Below the pieces are notes generated by a model. It had not been told where the DNA came from. It searched no databases and worked only from the letters and a program-made list of their open reading frames with translations. Shown one piece after another: positions 53,464 through 62,123 of a stretch of DNA of 64,000 nt (within the stretch, counting starts at the first letter, position 1; every line of letters begins with the position of its first letter). Source of the DNA: Streptomyces sp. NBC_00162 (GTDB lineage: Bacteria > Actinomycetota > Actinomycetes > Streptomycetales > Streptomycetaceae); contig NZ_CP102509.1 in NCBI RefSeq assembly GCF_024611995.1, forward strand, positions 5,766,001 through 5,830,000, read 5' to 3'. The translations under genes were made by a program, and so were the position numbers.

Positions 53464-54473
53464 CTAGGCACTGTTTCTCGGATCTCCTGACGTGGGTGGG
53501 GTGTTGGGGTCAGGCTGGCTGCATGGGCCGTGGGGATCTGACGAACGCGGAGTGGGACCGGCTGGAGTCGTTCCTGCCTCCTGGTGGCGCCCGTGGGGGC
53601 CGGTGGAGTGATCACCGCCGGGTGATCAACGGGGTGCTCTACCGGGTTCGGACGGGCGTGCAGTGGCGGGATCTACCGGAGCGGTTCGGGCCGTGGGAGA
53701 CCGTCTACAAACGCCATCGCCGCTGGTCAGCCGATGGAACGTGGACGATGCTGCTGTCCCGGATCCAGGCGACCGAAGACGCCACGGGCCAGATCGACTG
53801 GGACGTCTCGGTGGACTCGACAGCGGTGCGGGCCCACCAGCACGCCGCCGGCGCAAGGAAGGCACCGACGGCCCTGGCTCCCCAAAAGGGGAACGTTGGG
53901 GGGACGAACCAGGTCGATCCGGCATTGCGGAAACTGGCGGTCCGGCTCGAGGAAGTGGTCAGATCGGCGAGTGCCTGGGACGCTCCCGCGGCGGATTCAC
54001 CACCAAAATCCACCTCGCCGCTGACGGGCGATGCCGGCCTCTCGCCCTCGTCCTGACACCCGGACACTACGGTGACGGCCCGCAATTCGAGCGGGTACTG
54101 GAGCAGGTCTCCGTGCCCCGTATCGGAGTGGGACGGCCCCGCACCCGGCCCGACCATGTCCTGGCGGACAAGGCCTACACATCCCGGAAGAACCGTCGCT
54201 ACCTGCGACGACGCGGAATCCGGCACACCATCCCCGAACGCCGCGACCAGCAAAGACACCGCAGGAACCGCGGTTCCCGAGGCGGCCGCCCCACCGGCTT
54301 CGACAGCGAGCGCTACAAGAAACGCAACACCGTCGAACGCGCCATCAATCGCCTGAAGGGCTTCCGCGCCGTCGCCACCCGTTACGAGAAACGCGCCTAC
54401 ATCTACCTCGGCACCGTCACCCTCGCAGCCCTCATCATCTGGCTCCGCACATGATCCGAGAAACAGTGCCTAG
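53464..54473 (+). mobile_element. IS5-family insertion sequence, about 1 kb
   Basis: Terminal inverted repeats are perfect over at least 18 bp: GGCACTGTTTCTCGGATC at 53467-53484 and its complement at 54453-54470. CTAG is present at both ends (53464-53467 and 54470-54473). Because CTAG is a palindrome, the target duplication may be CTAG or only the inner TA. The element holds a transposase in two overlapping frames, as in the IS427 subgroup. The right end lies in the stop codon of the cupin gene. The ends resemble those of the MITE at 3854 (AGG..CTGT..C..ATC). Confidence 0.88.
53523..54454 (+). CDS. IS5-type transposase, two frames joined by frameshifting
   Basis: The first frame starts at the ATG 53523 (MGRGDLTNAEWDRLESFLPP) and includes HRRVINGVLYRVRTGVQWRD and WDVSVDSTAVRAHQHAAGA with the first catalytic Asp; read alone it stops at 54056. 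The second, in the -1 frame, continues from the region after 53850 with CLGRSRGGFTTKIHLAADGR, RPDHVLADKAYTSRKNRRYL (second Asp) and NTVERAINRLKGFRAVATRY (catalytic Glu), ending at 54454 inside the right terminal repeat. A -1 shift in the overlap, perhaps at CCAAAAGGGG near 53882, would give a full enzyme of about 310 residues. Such frameshifting is normal for this IS group, so the copy may be active. Confidence 0.8.
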
Positions 54474-54832
54474 GCGTCCACCGGTTCCCGGGTGCGGTCG
54501 CCGCCCGCGGTTCCGGTGTTGGTGGTGCCGGCCGGCTCGAACAGCAGGATCTGCGCCTCCTCGTCCGCCGCCGGGCAGTGCTCCACCCCGCGCGGGACGA
54601 CGTACATCTCGCCGGGGCCCAGGACCACGTCCCCGTCGCGCAGACGGATCGTCAGCGTGCCGCCGACCACCAGGAAGAGCTCGTCGGTGTCCTCGTGGGT
54701 GTGCCAGACGAACTCGCCCTGGAGCCTGGCGAGCTTGACCTCGTAGTCGTTGACGCGGGCGATCCGCCGGGGGGCCCACTGATCGGTGAATCCGGCCAGT
54801 TTCTCGGCGATGTTGACCTTCTGTGTCGTCAT
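54470..54832 (-). CDS. Cupin-domain protein
   Basis: A 120-residue single-domain cupin. Motif 1 is VWHTHEDTDELFLVVGG (two His, Glu) and motif 2 is PRGVEHCPAA, preceded by LGPGEMYVVP; together they form the metal site of the beta-barrel. Substrate and reaction are unknown. The ATG at 54832 is divergent from an AraC-family gene 48 bp away, the usual arrangement of a target gene and its regulator. The stop codon TAG lies in the CTAG at the insertion sequence border, so it was there before the element arrived. Confidence 0.85.
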   Translation of the reverse strand: MTTQKVNIAEKLAGFTDQWAPRRIARVNDYEVKLARLQGEFVWHTHEDTDELFLVVGGTLTIRLRDGDVVLGPGEMYVVPRGVEHCPAADEEAQILLFEPAGTTNTGTAGGDRTREPVDA

Positions 54833-54868
54833 GCGGACAGCCTGGGGGAGGCGTCGCGGGCGGTCTTG

Positions 54869-54874
54869 TACGTT
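54869..54874 (+). promoter_or_regulatory. -10-like hexamer for a leaderless araC-type gene
   Basis: TACGTT, then six bases, then the ATG at 54881, with no ribosome site. Inference from spacing. Confidence 0.35.
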
Positions 54875-54880
54875 CCTGAC

Positions 54881-55702
54881 ATGGCCGCGATACGTCCGCG
54901 CAGTACCGTCTCCGCCTGGCAGCCGCCGGTTGCGGGCATCGCCGAGGTCTTCCACGCCCGCTTCACCGAGCACGCCTACCCGGCCCATGTGCACGACACC
55001 TGGGCGCTGATGATCCTGGACGGCGGACGGGTCGACTTCGCGCTGGACCGCGAGCGGCACGGCGTCGGCGTCGACGGGGCGGTGATCCTGCTGCCGCCCG
55101 GGGTGGTCCACGACGGGCGGACCGTGACCGAGGCCGGCTTCCGCAAGCGCGTGCTGTACCTGGACACCTCCGTGCTGCCGGAGCGGCTCACCGGAGCCGC
55201 CGTCGACACCCCGCTGCTGGCCGACCCAGCGCTGCGCGAGCGCGTGCACGGGCTGCATCTGGCGCTCGGGGAGCGGGACCCCTTCGAGGCCCAGTCGCGG
55301 CTGGCCTTCGTGGGGGAGCGGCTGCACCGGTGGCTGGCGGGGCGCGAGGCGCCGGCGGGCGGGGCGACGGGCGCGCAGGTCGCCGTACGGCTGCGCGAAC
55401 TGCTCGACGCGCGGGTCGTCGAGGGGATCACCCTGGAGGAGGCCTCGGCGGAGCTGGGGCACATCCATTCCACGCAGCTGATCCGGAGCTTCCGGACGGC
55501 GTACGGGCTGCCGCCGCACGCGTATCTCACGGGGCGTCGGGTGTCGGCGGCGCGGCGGCTGCTGCTGGCGGGGATGCGGCCGGCCGAGGCGGCCACGGCG
55601 GCGGGGTTCTACGACCAGGCGCACCTGACCCGCCACTTCGGGCGCCATGTCGGGATCAGTCCGGCGCGGTTCGCCCGGTCCGGCCGGTCCGGCCGGCCGT
55701 GA
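54881..55702 (+). CDS. AraC-family transcriptional regulator
   Basis: A 273-residue regulator. The N-terminal cupin-like sensing domain includes HARFTEHAYPAHVHDTWALM and AVILLPPGVVHDGRTVTEAG. Two C-terminal helix-turn-helix units follow: GITLEEASAELGHIHSTQLI then RSFRTAYGLPPHAYLTGRRV, and AATAAGFYDQAHLTRHFGRH with VGISPARFAR. A direct regulator of the divergent cupin gene is the simplest idea, with 48 bp between them. The ATG at 54881 lacks a ribosome site and may be leaderless. It ends 27 bp before the convergent carboxyltransferase stop. Confidence 0.88.
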   Translation: MAAIRPRSTVSAWQPPVAGIAEVFHARFTEHAYPAHVHDTWALMILDGGRVDFALDRERHGVGVDGAVILLPPGVVHDGRTVTEAGFRKRVLYLDTSVLPERLTGAAVDTPLLADPALRERVHGLHLALGERDPFEAQSRLAFVGERLHRWLAGREAPAGGATGAQVAVRLRELLDARVVEGITLEEASAELGHIHSTQLIRSFRTAYGLPPHAYLTGRRVSAARRLLLAGMRPAEAATAAGFYDQAHLTRHFGRHVGISPARFARSGRSGRP

Positions 55703-55729
55703 CGGACGTACCGTCTCCGGCCGCCGGGG

Positions 55730-57070
55730 TCAGGGCCTGCCGACGATGCCGCGGGCCACGCCCAGGTCCACCAGGTCCTGCGGGCGGATGCGGAGTTGGT
55801 CCGCGGTGGCGGGGGCGTCCTCCGGGGGGCGCTTGAGGATGGCCGCCGCCAGTTCCGGGGCGATGACCGAGAAGTAGCTGTCCGGGGTGACCCAGGTGTT
55901 CCCGGGCGCGGCCAGCGCCAGGGCGCCGCCCGAGCCGCCCTCGCCGATCAGCAGGGTGGTGACGGGGACGGCGGCCGCGGCCAGTGCCGCGAAGGCGTCC
56001 GCGATGGCCGGGCCCGCGCCCGCGTGTTCGGCGGCGGCGTCGTTGGCCGCGCCCGGGGTGTCCACCAGCGTGAGCACGGGGACGCCGAGCCGGTCCGCGA
56101 GGCGGATGACGCGGGCGGCCGTACGGTATCCCGCCGGGCGGGTGGCGGTGCCGCACTGGGCGGCATACGCCACGGCCCGGCCCTCCCGCAGCCCGAATCC
56201 GCACAGCATCCCCGGGTCCGTGCCGCCCGCCCGGTCCCCGGAGAGGGGGAGGCGGAGGTCGAAGTACGCGTCCAGGTACGCCTCGGCGCGCGGCCGGTCC
56301 GGACGGCGGGCCTGGAGTACGGCGTCCCAGCCGGTCTTCGGGAGTTCCGCGTCGGCCAGCGCGGCCGGGGGCTCGACGGGACCGTCGGCGCGGGGCGCGG
56401 CCAGTACGCGGAGCCAGTCGGACAGGGTCCCCGGGAGCTCCGCGGGGGGCACGACGGCGTCCACGTGGCCCGCGGCGTACTGGCCCTCGGCGCAGTACGC
56501 CGCCGGGTCCGCGTCCGCCGGGCGCACCCGGGAGCCGGCGAAGCCGACCTGGGCTCCGGGCAGTGCGAGGACCACGTCGGCCCCGGCGCCGAGGGTGGCC
56601 CAGCCGCCGCCGGTGGTCGGATCGCGCAGCACGGCGATCTGGGGGAGCCCGGCGGCCCGGGTCAGGACGCACTGGCGGGCCACGCGCTGCAGCTGGGTCA
56701 GGGCGAGCATCCCCTCCTGCATGCGGGAGCCGCCGGTGGCGATCAGGGAGACGAGGGGGAGGCCGTGCTCGCGAGCGTGGGTGTACGCGGCTTCGAGCCG
56801 GTCTCCGGTGCGCTCGCCCAGCGAACCGCCGAGGAAGCCGAACTCGAAGGAGATCACGGCGGCTTCGGGGCCGCCGATGCGGGCGGTGCCGGTGACGACG
56901 GACTCCCGCTCGCCGGTGCGTGCTTCGGCGCGGGTGCGGGAGGCGTCGTAGCCGGTCCAGGCCAGGGGGCCGTCGGCTGGCGACGTCCTCGGGGGCGAGG
57001 GGAGTTCGGTGAAGCTGCCGGGGTCGGTCACGGAGGCGATGGCCGCGCGGGCCGAGAGGCGGGTCGTCAC
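55730..57070 (-). CDS. Acyl-CoA carboxyltransferase subunit (fused beta/alpha type)
   Basis: A 446-residue carboxyltransferase with both crotonase-fold halves: an AccD-like N-terminal half (VISFEFGFLGGSLGERTGDR, LIATGGSRMQEGMLALTQLQ) and an AccA-like C-terminal half (LTLVDTPGAANDAAAEHAGA, TLLIGEGGSGGALALAAPGN). It lacks the AccD zinc finger and is shorter than the ~530-residue AccB/PccB proteins of actinobacteria. No biotin carboxyl carrier or carboxylase gene adjoins it. It should transfer CO2 from a carboxybiotin partner to an acyl-CoA, but partner and substrate are unknown. Confidence 0.82.
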   Translation of the reverse strand: MTTRLSARAAIASVTDPGSFTELPSPPRTSPADGPLAWTGYDASRTRAEARTGERESVVTGTARIGGPEAAVISFEFGFLGGSLGERTGDRLEAAYTHAREHGLPLVSLIATGGSRMQEGMLALTQLQRVARQCVLTRAAGLPQIAVLRDPTTGGGWATLGAGADVVLALPGAQVGFAGSRVRPADADPAAYCAEGQYAAGHVDAVVPPAELPGTLSDWLRVLAAPRADGPVEPPAALADAELPKTGWDAVLQARRPDRPRAEAYLDAYFDLRLPLSGDRAGGTDPGMLCGFGLREGRAVAYAAQCGTATRPAGYRTAARVIRLADRLGVPVLTLVDTPGAANDAAAEHAGAGPAIADAFAALAAAAVPVTTLLIGEGGSGGALALAAPGNTWVTPDSYFSVIAPELAAAILKRPPEDAPATADQLRIRPQDLVDLGVARGIVGRP

Positions 57071-57141
57071 GGGTTCACCCTAGGGCGCGTCGTGCCGATC
57101 AGGCAGGGGGCGGCCCAGGGGGCGAGCGCCGGGGGCGGGTG

Positions 57142-57795
57142 TTACCCGAGGGGTGACGGCAGCGGGAGGGCGATCTTGACCGCGTAGGTGGCGACCAGGC
57201 CGTAGCCGAGGCGGAAGGTCCACCCGCGGGCGGTGGCGGAGATCCGGCTCTCCGCGAGGGCGCCGAGCGCGACGAGGGTCTGCTGCCAGAGGAGGGAGGA
57301 GGCGCCGACGCCGGCGAGGAAGGCGGCTCCGGCCGCGCCGGTGCCGAGGGCTGCGCCTTGCGCGGTGGTGAGGGCGGCGAAGTAGAGGGCGGTGGTGGGG
57401 TTCACCGCGGTGAGGCCGACGTACCGCGCGAAGGCCTTGACCGGCCGGGCCGCGAGCACGGAGTCCGCCGCCTCGAGCGGGGGCGGGGGTGAATGGTCCG
57501 GGCGGCGGCGGGACTTCGCGAGGCCGTGGGCCGCGATGGCCAGGAGGATCAGCGCCGAGGCCAGGCGGACCCAGGCCTCGACCGGGGAGACGTGGGAGGC
57601 CACCCAGGGGCCCAGGGCCGTGGCGAGGGCGGCGTATCCGAGGTCGACCGCCGCGATCCCCGCGGCCGCCGCCACCGCCGTCCGGCGGTGGCGCATCGCC
57701 TCCTGGAGCAGCAGCACGCTCATCGCGCCCATCGGCATCGCCACGCCCAGGCCCGCGGCCGTTCCCGCAAGGGCCGGTGTCATCAGTTCGCTCAT
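57142..57795 (-). CDS. LysE-family amino-acid exporter
   Basis: A 217-residue membrane protein with about six helices. LysE/RhtB features are LGVAMPMGAMSVLLLQEAMR near the start, the AAAAGIAAVDLGYAALATAL helix, and VGLTAVNPTTALYFAALTT in the middle. It should export an amino acid or related metabolite. The ATG at 57795 lacks a strong ribosome site, and an ATG at 57783 with GAGCGA is possible. It is divergent from an Lrp-family regulator with 69 bp between them, the usual setting for a regulated exporter. Confidence 0.85.
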   Translation of the reverse strand: MSELMTPALAGTAAGLGVAMPMGAMSVLLLQEAMRHRRTAVAAAAGIAAVDLGYAALATALGPWVASHVSPVEAWVRLASALILLAIAAHGLAKSRRRPDHSPPPPLEAADSVLAARPVKAFARYVGLTAVNPTTALYFAALTTAQGAALGTGAAGAAFLAGVGASSLLWQQTLVALGALAESRISATARGWTFRLGYGLVATYAVKIALPLPSPLG

Positions 57796-57852
57796 GAGGG
57801 GAGGGTCCGGCCCGCGGGCCGCCGGACGGGCGCGAATATCGGCCCCGACTGC

Positions 57853-57858
57853 GAGAAT
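57853..57858 (+). promoter_or_regulatory. -10-like hexamer for a leaderless lrp-type gene
   Basis: GAGAAT followed by six bases and the ATG at 57865, with no ribosome site. Same spacing as the recO and dusB starts. Confidence 0.35.
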
Positions 57859-57864
57859 CGCGGT

Positions 57865-58299
57865 ATGGACCGCCTCGACAGGGAAATCCTCGGCATTCTC
57901 CAGCAGGATGCGCGGATCTCGTACCGCGACCTCGGCGTCCGCGTCGGCCTCAGCGCCAACGCCACCGCCGACCGGGTGCGCCGGATGCGCCGGGACGGGG
58001 TGATCCGCGCCTTCACGGTCGTGGTGGACCCGGCCGCCGACACGGCCGGCGGGCTCGTGGTGTTCATCGACGTGACCTTGCGCCAGGACACCACCAACGA
58101 GGAGTTCGAACGGCAGGTCGCCAAGCTCTCCGGGATCACCGAGGTGGTCCACGTGACGGGCGAGCACGACTACCTCGTACGGGCCCGGGCCGCCGATCCC
58201 GCCGCCCTCGACGGGCTGCTGCGCCGGCTGAAACGGGAGGCGGGGGTGGCCCAGTCCAACACCCGGATCGCCCTGCGCGCCGCTGACCGCCCGGCCTGA
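57865..58299 (+). CDS. Lrp/AsnC-family transcriptional regulator
   Basis: A 144-residue regulator. The N-terminal helix-turn-helix reads LDREILGILQQDARISYRDL with GVRVGLSANATADRVRRMRR. The C-terminal RAM ligand domain includes VVDPAADTAGGLVVFIDVTL and VVHVTGEHDYLVRARAADPA, where amino acids bind and control assembly. It very likely controls the divergent LysE exporter. The ATG at 57865 lies 6 nt after GAGAAT, so the mRNA may be leaderless. Confidence 0.9.
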   Translation: MDRLDREILGILQQDARISYRDLGVRVGLSANATADRVRRMRRDGVIRAFTVVVDPAADTAGGLVVFIDVTLRQDTTNEEFERQVAKLSGITEVVHVTGEHDYLVRARAADPAALDGLLRRLKREAGVAQSNTRIALRAADRPA

Positions 58300-58388
58300 G
58301 GGTGCCCCGTACTCGCGGCGAGCGGCGAGCGGCGAGCGGTGAGCGGCGACCGGCATGCTGCTCTTGCCCGCCGCGAGGCGGTACGGGA

Positions 58389-59138
58389 TTACGCGGTGTG
58401 CTTCGCGCGGTGCCGCTCGATCTCCAGGGCGAGTTCACCGCGCTCCCGGCGGGCCGCGTCCGCCTCCTCGCGCACCGTGTCGAGACGCTCCTCGAGCTGG
58501 CCGACCCGCGCGCGGTAGCGCTCGAGCTCGGCCCGCACGAACTCGGCGTCGGCCACCTGCTGCGCGGCCTCGTTGCGGATCTTCTCCGTCTCCTCTTCGA
58601 ACCTCTGCTTGGCCTCGTCCAGCTGGGCGATGGCCAGCTCCGCGGCCTCTTCCGCCAGCGCGGTGCGCTGCTCGGCGGCCAGGTTCCGCTGAGCGGCGGC
58701 CTTGGTCACGGTCTCGATGCGCGCCTCGGCGGCAACCGAGTCCGTGATGATGGCCAGCTCTTCGAAGTAGGCGGGCAGGTCCGTGGCCAGCTGGGACATG
58801 AGCGCGATGAGCTTGTCGCGAGCCTCAGCCCCGTCCCGTACGGCACCCATCGTCTCCTCGGCCTGGGGAGCGGCCGAGCCGGGCGCCACGGGGAGCGGCG
58901 TGGTGGACTGGGCGGGGAGCCGAGCGGAGGCCGCTGCCTTGGCCGCCTTCTTGGCCTCGGAGGCCTGGCGCTTCTCCTCCTTGCGCTGCTGCCTCGTGGC
59001 CCGGAACTTGCGGAAGGCCCCCAGCGCGTTGTGGTCCGGGTGAGCGCAGTAGTGGGGCGTCGGGTTGCCGGGCGCCGGCGCCTCGACGGGGTTGGTGCAT
59101 TCCGGGTAAGCGCAGTGGGGAAGCGTCTCGACAGTCAT
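58389..59138 (-). CDS. Zinc-ribbon and coiled-coil protein, function unknown
   Basis: A 249-residue protein. The N-terminus has a Cys/His pattern ([18 protein letters not shown] then [18 protein letters not shown]) suggesting a small zinc-binding fold. A basic segment ([20 protein letters not shown]) follows, and from about residue 100 to the end the protein is a nearly unbroken coiled coil ([40 protein letters not shown]). Similar Cys/His heads occur on actinobacterial plasmid and transfer-associated proteins, as I recall. GGAGAA lies just before the ATG. It is a stand-alone gene; possible roles are DNA binding or scaffold, neither shown. Confidence 0.75.
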   Translation of the reverse strand: MTVETLPHCAYPECTNPVEAPAPGNPTPHYCAHPDHNALGAFRKFRATRQQRKEEKRQASEAKKAAKAAASARLPAQSTTPLPVAPGSAAPQAEETMGAVRDGAEARDKLIALMSQLATDLPAYFEELAIITDSVAAEARIETVTKAAAQRNLAAEQRTALAEEAAELAIAQLDEAKQRFEEETEKIRNEAAQQVADAEFVRAELERYRARVGQLEERLDTVREEADAARRERGELALEIERHRAKHTA

Positions 59139-59271
59139 TTCTCCGCCAGTCCAATGGTGTTCGGGGTCGACGCGGCAGCCGGCGCGGCTTGAGCCGACCG
59201 GTCGCACACGGGGGATGTACCGATCACGCTAGAGGCGGACGGGGCCTTGCGGGCGGTCCAGGGGGTGGCCG

Positions 59272-60867
59272 TCAGGAATCGGTAAGATCGCGCGGCCGCC
59301 CGGGGCTTGTGTCCTGGAGCGCCGACTTCCAGGTCATCGTCGTGCCCCGCGTCCCCGATTCCGTACGGCCGTCGTCCGTGACCGTCAGACGCACCACGGA
59401 CGGGTTCGCGTCCACCGCCACCTCGATCGAGGTGACGTCGCCGCGCCGGTGCGCCGCGGCCAGGGCCCCGCGCAGCGCGGACAGCAGTTCGCCCGCCACC
59501 TGCTCCGTGAGCAGGGCGTCCACCGCTCCCGCGAACTGCACCGACGGCTGGAAACCGAGCAGCACCCCCGCGCCGCCCGTCTCGCGCAGGACCCGGCCCC
59601 GGAACGTCGTCGGGGCATCGGTCGGCGGCTGCTGGAGGGCGAAGATGGCCGTCCGGACCTCCTGGATGGTGGAGTCCAGTTCGTCCACGGCGAGGCTGAG
59701 TTCGTCTCCCACCAGGTCACCGGCAGGGGCGTTCGAGGAGCGCCGCCGGGTGCTCTCCAGCATCATCTCCGTCGCGAACAGCCGCTGGACCACGAGGTCG
59801 TGCAGGTCCCGGGCGATCCGGTCGCGGTCCTCGTACACCGCGAGCTGCTCCCGGTCGTGCTGCGCGTCCGCGAGGACGAGGGCCAGCGCGGCCTGGGACG
59901 CGAACTGCGAGGCCAGCAGCCGGTCCACGGCGTCGTACGGGCGACCGCCCCGGGCACGCGGCAGCGCGAGGGTGCCGATCAGCTGGCCGCCGCTCTGGAG
60001 CGGGAGCATCATGCTGGGCCCGAACCGCTCCCGCACGTGCGTGGTCATCCGGGGATCCGTCGCCGAGTCCTCTATGAACACCGGCTCGCCGCCCAGGAGT
60101 TGCTCCAGAACCGGCGAACCGGGGGCGATCGCCGTCCCCACCAGGTCCCCGGGATCCCCGTGGGTGGAGGCGGCCACGATCTCCATGCCGCCCTCGGGGG
60201 TCGGCTGGAGCACCACCCCGGCCGCCGCGTCCGCCAGCAGCCGGGCCCGTTCGGCCACGCACATCAGCGCGTCCGCCGCCGGACGCCCGGCCAGCAGGGC
60301 CGTGGTCACGGCGGCGGCGCCCTCGATCCAGCGCTCCCGGCGGCGCGCGGTCTCGTAGAGCCGGGAATTGCCGATCGCTATGCCCGCCTGGGCGGCCAGG
60401 ACGCGCAGCAGGGAGAGGTCCGTCTCGGTGAAGCTGCCGCCGCCGCGCTTCTCGGTGAGGTAGAGGTTGCCGAAGACCTCCGTGTGCACCCGGATCGGCA
60501 CGCCCAGGAAGCTGTGCATGGGCGGGTGGCCCGGCGGGAAGCCGGCCGCCCGGGGGTCCTGCGTGAGGTCGTCCAACAGGAGCGGGCGCGGGTCGCGGAT
60601 CAGGATTCCGAGCATGCCGGAACGCCCGTCCGGCAGGCGGGGGATCGCGTTTCGCTCCGCGTCGCTCATCCCCGCGGTGAACAGCTCTGTCAGCCGGGAG
60701 CGCTCGGGGTCGATGACCCCGAGCGCTCCGTAGCGCGCCTCGCAGAGCTCGGCCGCGGAGTCCACGATGTGCTGGAGGGTGGAGTGCAGCTCGAGCTCGG
60801 AGCCGACGCTGAGCACCGCCTCCAGCAGGACGGGGAGACTCGCCCGCACCGGCTCGGGATGCGTCAT
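59272..60867 (-). CDS. GAF-domain sensor kinase with shortened ATPase domain, coupled to mbl
   Basis: A 531-residue cytoplasmic protein like DevS/DosS kinases. It has two GAF domains (about 25-175: SAAELCEARYGALGVIDPER, HSFLGVPIRVHTEVFGNLYL; about 190-340: GVVLQPTPEGGMEIVAASTH). A HisKA_3 domain follows with phospho-acceptor His in DRIARDLHDLVVQRLFATEM. The ATPase part keeps a recognisable ELLSALRGALAAAHRRGDVT and VVRLTVTDDGRTESGTRG, but the DDG.G box is broken (DDGRT) and the second glycine-rich box is missing, so kinase activity is doubtful. The start overlaps the stop of the Mbl-like actin gene (ATGA). No response regulator is present. Confidence 0.82.
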   Translation of the reverse strand: MTHPEPVRASLPVLLEAVLSVGSELELHSTLQHIVDSAAELCEARYGALGVIDPERSRLTELFTAGMSDAERNAIPRLPDGRSGMLGILIRDPRPLLLDDLTQDPRAAGFPPGHPPMHSFLGVPIRVHTEVFGNLYLTEKRGGGSFTETDLSLLRVLAAQAGIAIGNSRLYETARRRERWIEGAAAVTTALLAGRPAADALMCVAERARLLADAAAGVVLQPTPEGGMEIVAASTHGDPGDLVGTAIAPGSPVLEQLLGGEPVFIEDSATDPRMTTHVRERFGPSMMLPLQSGGQLIGTLALPRARGGRPYDAVDRLLASQFASQAALALVLADAQHDREQLAVYEDRDRIARDLHDLVVQRLFATEMMLESTRRRSSNAPAGDLVGDELSLAVDELDSTIQEVRTAIFALQQPPTDAPTTFRGRVLRETGGAGVLLGFQPSVQFAGAVDALLTEQVAGELLSALRGALAAAHRRGDVTSIEVAVDANPSVVRLTVTDDGRTESGTRGTTMTWKSALQDTSPGRPRDLTDS

Positions 60868-61901
60868 TCGGCCAGCGGGTTGAGGACCATCGGGGCGATC
60901 TTCCCTTCCAGCATGGCGCCGAGACCGAGTACGGCGCACACGTCCGGCCGTTCGGCGATGGCGACGGGCATCCCGGTGGCGTCGCGGAGCATCTGGTCGA
61001 GGCCGGGCAGCAGGGCGCTGCCGCCCACCATCATGATCCCCCGGTCCGTCAGGTCCGCGACCAGGTCCGGCGGGCAGTCCCGCAGCACCTTGCCGATGCC
61101 GTCGAGGACGGCGGTCAGCGGGGTGTGGATGGCGTCCCGCACGGCCGCCGTGTCCACCTGCACGGAACGGGCCAGTCCGGTGGCCACGTCGCGGCCGTGG
61201 ATGAGGGTGGAGGCCGGTCCCTCGGCGGTGATGCCGTTGCCGTGCAGGGCCAGCTGGAGCGGCCGGACCGCCTGGCTGGGCAGCATCAGCTCGTGCGCGT
61301 GGCGCAGGTGCTGGACCACCGCGTGGTCGATGGCCTCGCCGCCGACGGGGATCCGCTCGGCGGTGACGATCGAGCCGAGGGACAGGACGGCGACCTGGGT
61401 GGCCGCGGCCCCGCACACCATGATCATCGTCGCGGTCGGCTGCTCCACGGGCAGGCCGCAGCCGACGGCCGCGGCGATCAGGGTGTCGACCAGTTCGACG
61501 CGTCGGGCACCGAGCCCGACGAGGGTCTCCACGGTCGCCCGCTGGGCCAGCGGGTCGGCGTCGTGCGGGGTGCAGGCGGCGGCCCGTAGCCGCGGCTTGC
61601 GGCGCAGGGCGCGCCGCAGCTTCTCGCCGAGCAGGTGGCGCAGCATCCGCTGGGCCATCTCGATGTCGACGACGGTGCCGCCGGAGACGGGGCGTACGAC
61701 CCGGATGTAGTCGGGTGTGCGGCCGGTCATCCGCTCGGCGAACGTCCCGACGGCGATGAGCGCGCCGGTTCGTGTGTTCACCGCGGCGACGCTGGGCTCG
61801 TCGACGACGAGGCCGGCGCCCTTGACGTATACGCGGGTACGGGCCGCCCCCAGGTCGACGGCGACGTGGCAGCGGCGCAACTGCTCAAGACTGACGGTCA
61901 C
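60864..61901 (-). CDS. mbl: MreB-like actin homologue (Mbl type)
   Basis: A 345-residue actin-fold protein. It shows HVAVDLGAARTRVYVKGAG (phosphate-1), RTPDYIRVVRPVSGGTVVDI (MreB family signature), RRVELVDTLIAAAVGCGLPV, and GIMMVGGSALLPGLDQML (adenosine motif). The phosphate-2 loop, normally DIGGGT, reads VCGAAAT, so ATP hydrolysis may be lost. It is shorter and more divergent than true MreB. In S. coelicolor a protein named Mbl (SCO2451) works with MreB in spore-wall synthesis; I assign this gene to it by resemblance and locus. The GTG at 61901 has GGGAGGATC 8 nt upstream. Confidence 0.8.
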   Translation of the reverse strand: MTVSLEQLRRCHVAVDLGAARTRVYVKGAGLVVDEPSVAAVNTRTGALIAVGTFAERMTGRTPDYIRVVRPVSGGTVVDIEMAQRMLRHLLGEKLRRALRRKPRLRAAACTPHDADPLAQRATVETLVGLGARRVELVDTLIAAAVGCGLPVEQPTATMIMVCGAAATQVAVLSLGSIVTAERIPVGGEAIDHAVVQHLRHAHELMLPSQAVRPLQLALHGNGITAEGPASTLIHGRDVATGLARSVQVDTAAVRDAIHTPLTAVLDGIGKVLRDCPPDLVADLTDRGIMMVGGSALLPGLDQMLRDATGMPVAIAERPDVCAVLGLGAMLEGKIAPMVLNPLAE

Positions 61902-62123
61902 GGCAGATCCTCCCGAGAGCGCTGACGCAAGAGGACCGGCAGGGCGCCGGTCGCTTTTCATATCATCCCGGGCATTTGGGGCTATCCGCCTGTTGGGCTG
62001 CTCCGGCCGGGGGCTGCCGCATGGCCGATTCGCAGCTGCATGGGGGTGGATTTCTGTACCGACAGGCAGCAGCATGCGCGCACCGCACGCGCTACTCGCC
62101 CGTAACAAGGTAAAGGGGAACCG

